Below the pieces are notes generated by a model. The model saw only the letters and a list, made by a program, of their open reading frames with translations, was not told where the DNA came from and did not search any database. Shown one piece after another: positions 45,813 to 51,427 of a stretch of DNA of 51,427 nt (its first letter is position 1; each line of letters opens with the position of its first letter). The translations under genes were made by a program, and so were the position numbers. Source of the DNA: an uncultured Neisseriaceae bacterium (GTDB lineage: Bacteria > Pseudomonadota > Gammaproteobacteria > Burkholderiales > Neisseriaceae); contig CALYOS010000013.1 of assembly GCA_945267035.1 (NCBI GenBank), positions 1 to 51,427 on the forward strand, read 5' to 3'.

Positions 45813-45974
45813 TTAGCTATGTTCCACAGTTCTGATAATCAAAATCGTCGTATGAGCAACGATAGCTTCTGGTTGCCCTGTGGTAAAACAAAAGGCTTTT
45901 AGTCATCTGCTTTTTTAGTCAGTTGTGATCTGGGTTTGGTTTATGCCCCCACCTAAGAATGTGTTTGAAGCCAT
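45813..45974 (-). pseudogene. Decayed symE-like gene (copy B)
   Basis: On the minus strand, a GAGCAAATTTCT leader precedes ATG at 45974 and reads MASNTFLGGGINQTQITTD then a stop. The same frame continues with a second stop and then LKAFCFTTGQPEAIV and LIIRTVEHS, the SymE core and end. It has lost about 20 residues in the middle relative to copy D. Confidence 0.6.
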
Positions 45975-45997
45975 AGAAATTTGCTCGTTTAAGGGTT

Positions 45998-47182
45998 GTG
46001 ATTAGCAGATTAGTTGTCGCCTCAGTAGCAGGGGGAATAACCGGGGGGAATATAAGCAATGCGCAAATAGCCGGAGTGGCAGGGATGAATGCGGTTGAGA
46101 ATAATTACCTATCAGAAGATAGGCTAATGTATTATTCCAAAAAATTAAGAAATTGTACTAACAAAAAAGAATGTGATGAAATAATTCAACAAATGAATGA
46201 AGAAGATGAGAGAAATAGAAAATTGCTGACAGATATATGTAGTAAAGATAGGTTCAGTAAAGCTTGTAGAGATCAAATAGGCAATGCCCAAAGTGGTGAT
46301 GATATGGTCTATACACCGATAGATAATAACAATTTAGACGGAGTGAGGGGTAAATTTTTAGTTACTGATCTTTGTGGTATAAATCAAACTTGTATTAATA
46401 CATTTTTAGAGCAAGATAGAAAAAATAAAGCAGATACAGAATTTGGAAAAGAGAAAACAATAAAACAACAAGCTTCCCAAATAAAGCAATATCCAATATA
46501 TAAATATGTTGATTTTTCAGAGATGACAGATGAGGAAATATACAATTTTCATAATCAAATGTTATTGGGTATTGTGTTGTCAGGTGGAAGCAAGCTGGCA
46601 GGAAAAACATCAGGTAGGAAAAATTCACCAAATTCACAAGGAGAAAAAGGTAGTAATAAAATAAATGTTACAGAAGCACTTAAAAAAAGTTTTAGAATTT
46701 TTAATGATAATATCAGTGCCGGAAAGGGATCTAATGCTGGAAAGAGTACGGATCTAACATCAACTCAAATAAAAGATGTTAAGGCAATTAGTGCTGCAGA
46801 GGCAAATAAACCATATATTGCCTCTGGATGGAATCCACCTTATGATCCTTCAACTCAAGTCAGACAGTTTACCACTAATTCAAAGATTGAAGGTGAGTTT
46901 GTTAGAGTTTATGCTGAAGGTGTTAATAATCCACAAGGTTCTTTTTTAGTAAGAGCTAGTGAAATTAAGGGAATGACACCAGTACAAATTCAACAGCATT
47001 TAGCCTTACCTCAAGTGCCAACACATATCGTTGATGTTACAATTCCACCTGGAACTAGGATGCAAACTGGTATAGTCGCACCTCAACCTAATTTTGGTGC
47101 TTCAAATAAAGGGGGAACTCAGTATGAACTTTTGGATAGAATTCGAAGTTCAAATTTTAAAAATATGAGGCCGTTAAAATGA
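45998..47182 (+). CDS. Orphan CdiA-CT cassette B: ΔVENN, entry domain, possible NAD-targeting toxin
   Basis: 394 codons open from GTG 45998; an ATG at 46085 with GGAG upstream, just before the VENN codons, is a more likely start if it is expressed. VENN is encoded at 46094-46105. An entry region with paired cysteines follows (NCTNKKECDEI, DICSKDRFSKACRDQ, DLCGINQTCINTF). AGKGSNAGKS lies at 46718-46744. The last ~130 residues are the toxin. Its end, TGIVAPQPNFG then KGGTQYELLDRI, recalls the closing motif of TNT-type NAD glycohydrolases or ART-like toxins. That resemblance is weak and the activity is uncertain. The immunity gene overlaps the stop. Confidence 0.72.
   Translation: MISRLVVASVAGGITGGNISNAQIAGVAGMNAVENNYLSEDRLMYYSKKLRNCTNKKECDEIIQQMNEEDERNRKLLTDICSKDRFSKACRDQIGNAQSGDDMVYTPIDNNNLDGVRGKFLVTDLCGINQTCINTFLEQDRKNKADTEFGKEKTIKQQASQIKQYPIYKYVDFSEMTDEEIYNFHNQMLLGIVLSGGSKLAGKTSGRKNSPNSQGEKGSNKINVTEALKKSFRIFNDNISAGKGSNAGKSTDLTSTQIKDVKAISAAEANKPYIASGWNPPYDPSTQVRQFTTNSKIEGEFVRVYAEGVNNPQGSFLVRASEIKGMTPVQIQQHLALPQVPTHIVDVTIPPGTRMQTGIVAPQPNFGASNKGGTQYELLDRIRSSNFKNMRPLK
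46016..46105 (+). repeat. VENN-coding repeat, orphan copy B
   Basis: 90 bp, near-identical to 43634-43723 and in frame. Left of it lies the symE copy B leader instead of cdiA stalk. Confidence 0.88.
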
Positions 47183-47493
47183 TAAATATAAAAAATAATC
47201 TTAAGAAAAACGCTTTAAAGATCATTCAGATAGATGATGATAATTTTGTCGTATTATTAGATTTTTTTGATCCAATTTTTAAAGGAAATAAAGAATTAGC
47301 ATCAAAAAATATATTTTTGTTGGATAAAAAAGAAGATACTAAATGGATAGTTCATTCGGATATCATGGTTCTTGGGGGATTTGTTGACATTTTTTTTAAA
47401 GAAAATGATTTAAATGCTATAAGTTGGAATACAGGCTTATATAAAATAGATTTAGAAACAGGATTAGCTACACCAGAAATATTGTTAAAATAG
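47179..47493 (+). CDS. Immunity protein of cassette B
   Basis: 104 residues, starting in an ATGA overlap with the toxin stop. The product is soluble, acidic and rich in aromatic residues (DDDNFVVLLDFFDPIF, GGFVDIFFKENDLNAISW). No named family is recognised; the immunity role is from coupling and position. Confidence 0.7.
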   Translation: MINIKNNLKKNALKIIQIDDDNFVVLLDFFDPIFKGNKELASKNIFLLDKKEDTKWIVHSDIMVLGGFVDIFFKENDLNAISWNTGLYKIDLETGLATPEILLK

Positions 47494-47577
47494 TTATCTT
47501 AACCCACAAATCCTAGTATATAAATTTGGTTTTAGTGTAGTGTAGAACTGAGTTAATTATTTATCAACTATTAGATC

Positions 47578-47730
47578 TACATCACAAGTTCGATAATTAA
47601 CTTGCTCTGTTCAATCTTAATGATAACAGGGCAGCTTACATAAATCCGAGTTGCTCCAACCACCTGTGTTTATTGGTCAGTTGTGGTGTGAGTTGGGTTA
47701 GCCTTTAAGGTTAAACGTGTTTGAAGCCAT
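47578..47730 (-). pseudogene. Decayed symE-like gene (copy C)
   Basis: Minus strand: GAGGAAATTTCT leader, ATG at 47730, MASNTFNLKG then a stop. After frameshifts the core continues as PQLTNKHRWLEQLGF and YVSCPVIIKIEQSKLIIELVM. The RWLEQ-GF and VIIKIEQSKLI blocks are SymE-like. Confidence 0.62.
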
Positions 47731-47771
47731 AGAAATTTCCTCATTTGAGTGAAGTGATAAGCAGATTAGTG

Positions 47772-47860
47772 GTCGCCTCAGTAGCAGGGGAATAACCGGA
47801 GGGAATATAAGCAATGCGCAGATAGCCGGAGTGGCAGGGATGAATGCGGTTGAGAATAAT
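47772..47860 (+). repeat. VENN-coding repeat, orphan copy C (1-bp deletion)
   Basis: 89 bp; one G is missing from the G-run near 47789-47792, so the region upstream of GTG 47831 is out of frame. Confidence 0.88.
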
Positions 47861-48712
47861 AATATCGCTCTGCAAGTCCTTTATGAGCATGGGCAAAAAT
47901 TAAGAGATACAATCTTATTATTTGATGGCGATGAAAAAAAAGCTTACGCTTATATTGATGCTAAAAATAAAGCGCAAATAGTTGGTGCAGTTGATGGTGT
48001 TGTAGGTTCAATTGAAGGGTTAGTTAGTTTAGTGACCGACATTCCTGGTAATGTGGTTGCTCTCGCTGATGCAGTTATAAATTACAAACAAACCTATGAT
48101 GCTATCAAGATATCTGTTACAGAATGGACTGAACTGTATGATTATGCGTTAAAAAATAATCCTGCTTTGGCTGGTGAAATGGCAGGGTATTTAGAAGGTA
48201 AAATAGGTGGAGGAATAGTAACAGGTTTTGCTGTTAGTGGCGCAGCAGCAAAAGTTATAGTAAAAGTAGCAAGATTAAAAAAAGCATCTAAGTTGGTAAA
48301 TAAAGGAACTAACCGAAGCAGAAAAAAAATAGATATCAAAAAAGAATTTGATAGAAATCATGGAAAAAGTTTTGAAACTTTGAAGGAGGAATTTAATACT
48401 GGAAAGGGATCTAATGTAGGAAAGGGAACTGAAGAAATAATTAGTAAAATTAAACCTAAAACCTTAAGCGAATTAAATGCAGATCTTACTTCTAAGGGGT
48501 TTCGGTTAAAAGGTACTAGTGCGGGTGGATATACAACTTATATACATCCTGATGGGCGTATTGTTACAATTAAACCTACTGGTGAGGTTATTCCAACAAA
48601 ACCCAAAATTGCAAAAAATGGTAAAAAATATAATGAAAGAACTGACTATGAATTCAATAGATTAGAAGATCAAAGTCATTCAACTAACCATTTTATTAAT
48701 AGGGATAAATGA
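47831..48712 (+). CDS. Orphan CdiA-CT cassette C: entry domain plus DQSHSTxHF-type toxin
   Basis: 293 codons from GTG 47831, or 290 from ATG 47840, which has GGAG eight bases upstream. It begins MNAVENN. An entry domain follows with a hydrophobic, helical middle (VGAVDGVVGSIEGLVSLV; GGGIVTGFAVSGAAAKVIVK). Next comes the TGKGSNVGKGT junction at 48398-48430, then a ~90-residue toxin: DLTSKGFRLKGTSAGGY, HPDGRIVTIKPTGEVI, and LEDQSHSTNHF near the end. The conserved HST-x-H resembles active-site histidines of small RNases, but this is a guess. The domain is homologous to that of the last cassette (50805-51083). Confidence 0.72.
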   Translation: MAGMNAVENNNIALQVLYEHGQKLRDTILLFDGDEKKAYAYIDAKNKAQIVGAVDGVVGSIEGLVSLVTDIPGNVVALADAVINYKQTYDAIKISVTEWTELYDYALKNNPALAGEMAGYLEGKIGGGIVTGFAVSGAAAKVIVKVARLKKASKLVNKGTNRSRKKIDIKKEFDRNHGKSFETLKEEFNTGKGSNVGKGTEEIISKIKPKTLSELNADLTSKGFRLKGTSAGGYTTYIHPDGRIVTIKPTGEVIPTKPKIAKNGKKYNERTDYEFNRLEDQSHSTNHFINRDK

Positions 48713-48715
48713 TCT

Positions 48716-49033
48716 ATGAAAAATCGTTATTTAAAACTAGTGGATGTAAATCTATCTTTATTTTATATTGATTTAGAAAAAAATAAGGTTTTTATCGAAA
48801 TTTTAAATATGGATAATGGCAGTGAGGTTTGTACTATCAATGCTAATAACATCAAGGAATTACAATATAAAAATAATATCGATGAGAAGGATATTTTACC
48901 CGCATTTATAGGTGAACTTGAAATATCCCAAAACCTCGATAATGAGATTTATTATTTGAAAATGCAAGGATGGGTAGATGTGTTTTTAGTTTGTGCGAAT
49001 TGTACTATAAATTATCCTCATACAATTCAGTAG
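48716..49033 (+). CDS. Immunity protein of cassette C
   Basis: 105 residues, three bases after the toxin stop. It is similar in layout to the immunity protein at 51087: an NANNIKELQYKNNIDEKDIL block here corresponds to HCKNVKEFECRNMLDGEELF there. A short C-terminal segment has two cysteines. Paralogous immunity proteins for two related toxins. Confidence 0.7.
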   Translation: MKNRYLKLVDVNLSLFYIDLEKNKVFIEILNMDNGSEVCTINANNIKELQYKNNIDEKDILPAFIGELEISQNLDNEIYYLKMQGWVDVFLVCANCTINYPHTIQ

Positions 49034-49059
49034 ATTCAGTAAAAGAAGATATAATCTAA

Positions 49060-49291
49060 ACTGAGAATGGTACCAAAGTTAGATTGGATATGATTGGTAA
49101 AAATAAAAATGGTAATATTACATCTATATAATGTAAAAGCTCTGATAAACTGCCATTAACACCTAATCAAAAGTTGGTTTCCCTAATTTAGAAAAAAAGG
49201 GGGTACAATTATTGGTAATTAAAAGCTAGGATTTGAAGTGGGGATCAAAATATCTCCCCCAAAAGTATAAGTAGTTAGGCCTGATAACTAA
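49060..49291 (+). pseudogene. Decayed toxin domain with a stop at the presumed catalytic Glu
   Basis: Reads TENGTKVRLDMIGKNKNGN, ITSI, stop (TAA 49129-49131), CKSSDKLPLTPNQKLV. After frameshifts it gives PNLEKKGV and GFEVGIKISPPKV, stop, VVRPDN. This matches a common polymorphic-toxin end (IECKSS..PLTPNQK..FP..E..G...GKGKPGF..G..IPPTKV). In that family I-E-C-K supplies the E-x-K of a PD-(D/E)xK-like site. Here the Glu codon has become TAA. No VENN or linker precedes it; it directly follows immunity gene C. Confidence 0.65.
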
Positions 49292-49306
49292 AAGGTAATT
49301 AATAGT

Positions 49307-49626
49307 ATGTGTATTGAAGAAATAAATAAATTAGATATGATTGGAATTCCTTAAAATAATAAAAATTAGTTGAATTAGGATTAACTGATCATTTAACGAG
49401 GGATCTCCCTTACGAATCTCATTTATTTAAATTACAACATAAAAATAAATGTTTATACCAATGTTATTGAAAGTAAAAAATATATTTCCCTGATGCTAAA
49501 GGAATAGATAATTTTTTAATAAAATATATTTTAAGTATCATATCCCTTAAGAATGTATATGTTTTGAAAAAAGTTAACGAATTTATAAAAGCAATTAATA
49601 CATCATTAGAGTATGAAATAGATTGA
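49307..49626 (+). pseudogene. Decayed immunity gene, DUF6572-like
   Basis: ATG 49307 with AAAGG upstream reads MCIEEINKLDMIGIP then a stop. Later frames give ELGLTDHLTRDLPYESHLFK, then YISLMLKE-type text and KKVNEFIKAINTSLEYEID with a final stop. The spacing of IDxIGI, TDHL, HLFKLQ and the FIES-like part recalls DUF6572 proteins, which I associate with toxin immunity. It pairs with the wrecked toxin just upstream. Confidence 0.5.
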
Positions 49627-49732
49627 TTTTTAAGGTTGCCCAGAAATTAAGTTGTTTATTTGTTAAAAAAATGACAAATTAATTTGCCATCAATTTATTT
49701 TTTAAATCAAGCTATTTTTTTGTTGTTCTAGG

Positions 49733-49961
49733 CTACAAAACAAGTTCTACTATCAACTTGCTCTGTTCAATCTTAATTATAACTGAGCAGCCGACATAAA
49801 AAGCCTATCTGCTCCAGCCACCTGCCCTTAATTGCTAGTTGTGGTCTGGGATTCGGTTTTGTGCCTTGTGGCATGTAACCCACGGTATAAAATCCCTCGG
49901 TGGGTTGTGGTGCCGGTGCTTTGTCTGTGGTTGATTAAGCTTAAAATATGTTTTAATTCAT
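49733..49961 (-). pseudogene. Decayed symE-like gene (copy D), most complete relic
   Basis: Minus strand, leader GAGGAAATTTTCT, ATG at 49961. Three early stops are followed by STTDKAPAPQPTEGFYTVGY, MPQGTKPNPRPQLAIKGRWL and EQIGF. After a 1-base shift in a T-run comes YVGCSVIIKIEQSKLIVELV and a stop. These are textbook SymE blocks, and this copy shows the full ~76-codon extent of the gene. Confidence 0.75.
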
Positions 49962-49985
49962 AGAAAATTTCCTCGTTTAAGGTTT

Positions 49986-51083
49986 GTGATTAGCAGATTA
50001 AAGGTCGCATTAGTAGCTTGGGGGAATAACCGGGGGAATATAAGCAATGCGCAGATAGCCGGAGTGGCAGGGATGAATGCGGTTGAGAATAATGCCCTTA
50101 TCAATATTAAAGGAGAAAGTAAACTAAATCCTGAAGAGAGAAAAATAAATGACAAGCTTAAAAAGGCAGGCGTACAAATTGCAGATGATTATCAGAAAAG
50201 ATATGACGCTTGTGTAACAGATCAATGTAGACAACAAGTAGAAAAAGATTATAGAAAAGCCTCAGAAGAGGCAAACAAAATCATATTGAATTTGTATATG
50301 ACGGGACAGCTAACAGAAGAAGAATCCAAAATATTATTGACAAGCTATGCTACAAAAATGATGCAAGGAGCGGGCGAAAGCCAAAGAGCAAGAGGATCAC
50401 GCATCATAAATATAAACGCAAATGAATGGATACCAGCGACAAGAATGTCGAATGAGTATTTTAATCAAATAATCATGACCAACCTGGTAAAACAAATGAA
50501 ACGGTCTGGGAAGTCAGATGAACAAATAGCGACAAGAGTATTTCAATATGGTCTAGTGGCAAATTACCTAGGTTCATATAGTGTAATGCAACAGCAAGTA
50601 GATGCATTAATGAATAGGGGAGTGGGTATTGATGCTGTGATACAAGCAGCAGCATTAAGAGCGGGAAGAAAATTAACAAATCAAGAGATAAGATTAATAA
50701 GAGAAAGGTATAATGCCAAATGGAATGCTGGTAAGAATACACCAATAAAAATGCTGCAAAGGCCCATCAAGGGACTAAAAAATGAATCGAATGCTGGAAA
50801 GTGAACTAAGGGGCAGGTAACTCCGGATTTACCTAAAACAAGAAAGGAGTTCTATGAAGATCTAAGATCTAAAGGATTTATTAGTAATGGACAATCACAG
50901 GGAGGCTACGAAACATGGAAAGGTCCAGATGGTGTCACTGTAACCATCACGCCAACAGGTGAAGTTATTAGAACGCAGAAAGAATGGAAATCAGATAGAT
51001 CAGGTAAATACTCGGAACGACAAGATTATTTTGGTAATAGGATACCAGATCAATCACATTCAACTGGACATTTTGTGGAGTAA
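49986..51083 (+). pseudogene. Orphan CdiA-CT cassette D, split by a TGA at the entry/toxin junction
   Basis: One frame from GTG 49986 to TAA 51083, interrupted only by TGA at 50802-50804. VENN is at 50082-50093, with an alternative ATG at 50072. The entry domain (to NESNAGK) is ~270 residues. The stop falls where cassette C has the glycine of GKGT (GGA there, TGA here: one base). After it the frame continues through TPDLPKTRKEFYEDLRSKGF, QGGYETWKGPDGVTVTITPT, GEVI and IPDQSHSTGHFVE, homologous to the cassette C toxin. Unless the TGA is read through, the toxin is not attached to the entry domain. Upstream of VENN the reading WGNNRGN instead of GITGGN shows small compensating indels. Confidence 0.75.
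50004..50093 (+). repeat. VENN-coding repeat, orphan copy D
   Basis: 90 bp with several substitutions and compensating indels relative to 43634-43723; still in frame with VENN. Confidence 0.85.
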
Positions 51084-51086
51084 ATT

Positions 51087-51359
51087 ATGAAATTTGAAGA
51101 TGTATGTCTTGGAACTATAAATTTTAATAATTTTGGGCGTGATCTTATTTTTGATATATGGAGTACTTATAATGGGCATTCTTTGGGAAAAATTCATTGT
51201 AAAAATGTGAAGGAATTTGAATGCAGAAATATGCTGGATGGCGAAGAGTTATTTGGTTCTTATATTGCACTTGTGAAAATAGAATCAGAAACTTTATTAA
51301 TGGAGTCTGGAGAAGTTTGGATTAAAGTAATTAGCAATGAAATCATTTCCACTTTGTAA
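51087..51359 (+). CDS. Immunity protein of cassette D
   Basis: 90 residues, starting three bases after the toxin stop. It is related to the immunity protein at 48716 (aligned VKEF.C.N block and following acidic loop). Soluble and acidic. It is still open although its toxin is split, as expected if immunity is kept longer than toxin. Confidence 0.68.
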   Translation: MKFEDVCLGTINFNNFGRDLIFDIWSTYNGHSLGKIHCKNVKEFECRNMLDGEELFGSYIALVKIESETLLMESGEVWIKVISNEIISTL

Positions 51360-51360
51360 A

Positions 51361-51427
51361 TTAACATTTTCCAAGTGGATAAGAATGGTAATACTATTAA
51401 AACCAAGGATGGATATGAAGTTTTGGA
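51361..51427 (+). pseudogene. Start of a further toxin fragment, cut by the window edge
   Basis: Directly after immunity gene D the frame reads INIFQVDKNGNTIKTKDGYE and continues out of the window. It has no start codon or VENN, like the fragment after immunity gene C. Probably the tail of yet another displaced toxin. Confidence 0.45.

Noticed and set aside
1-51427. tRNA, rRNA, CRISPR array or insertion sequence
   Set aside because: No cloverleaf, rRNA core, regularly spaced direct repeats, or transposase-like frame was seen; the only long direct repeats are the VENN/linker units of the CDI island.

Overview
The window looks like a chromosomal segment of an AT-rich member of the Neisseriaceae. 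Supporting this are the ribF-ileS-lspA-ispH run, a complete isc iron-sulfur operon headed by iscR, rdgC, and a filamentous-haemagglutinin (TpsA/CdiA) locus led by an HlyC-like acyltransferase, as known from Neisseria. One inverted repeat resembles Neisseriaceae DNA-uptake dialects. The low GC and gene-poor AT-rich gaps would suit a host-restricted genus such as Snodgrassella, but that genus assignment is inference.

Layout. 1-3240: the late end of a prophage (tail collar fibre, tail-fibre assembly-like protein, two small membrane proteins, endolysin, nested Rz/Rz1 spanins). 3358-5569: a SHOCT/LprI-like envelope protein and a lone polar amino-acid ABC permease, both on the minus strand. 5808-12686: ribF, ileS, lspA, ispH and a FetAB-type ABC exporter, mostly overlapping or closely spaced. 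12872-19679: the minus-strand isc operon (iscR-iscS-iscU-small CxxC protein-iscA-hscB-hscA-GST-fdx-iscX), with a near-consensus IscR box over the iscR promoter. 19860-24398: an HxlR regulator divergent from a flavodoxin-fold oxidoreductase, then serB and an OPT oligopeptide transporter. 24444-28342: nearly 4 kb of very AT-rich DNA with fragments of decayed genes, one 57-codon ORF and one small secreted protein. 28343-32826: a VIT1/CCC1 metal transporter, a PmrA-like regulator and a PmrB-like kinase, divergent from the lipid A phosphoethanolamine transferase eptA across a perfect PmrA-type box. 33062-34620: rdgC and dcd.

35128 to the end is a contact-dependent inhibition / two-partner secretion island. 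It has an HlyC-like acyltransferase, a 2906-residue CdiA/TpsA protein ending in a PD-(D/E)xK nuclease-like toxin, and its immunity gene. About 7 kb of displaced toxin/immunity cassettes follow. Three of these carry the same 90-bp VENN-coding repeat, and a second short repeat (AGKGSN) lies between the entry and toxin domains. No TpsB/CdiB transporter gene is in the window.

The most unusual observation is that all four spacers carrying the shared linker sequence contain, on the opposite strand, a SymE-type (type I toxin-antitoxin) gene or its wreck. One is an open frame and three have stops or frameshifts. In the three with a VENN repeat, the symE start codon and ribosome-binding site lie just left of the repeat. 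The repeating unit is therefore [ΔVENN - toxin - immunity] with a convergent symE. A nonsense codon splits the last toxin exactly at the entry/toxin junction, and another toxin has a stop in place of its presumed catalytic glutamate.
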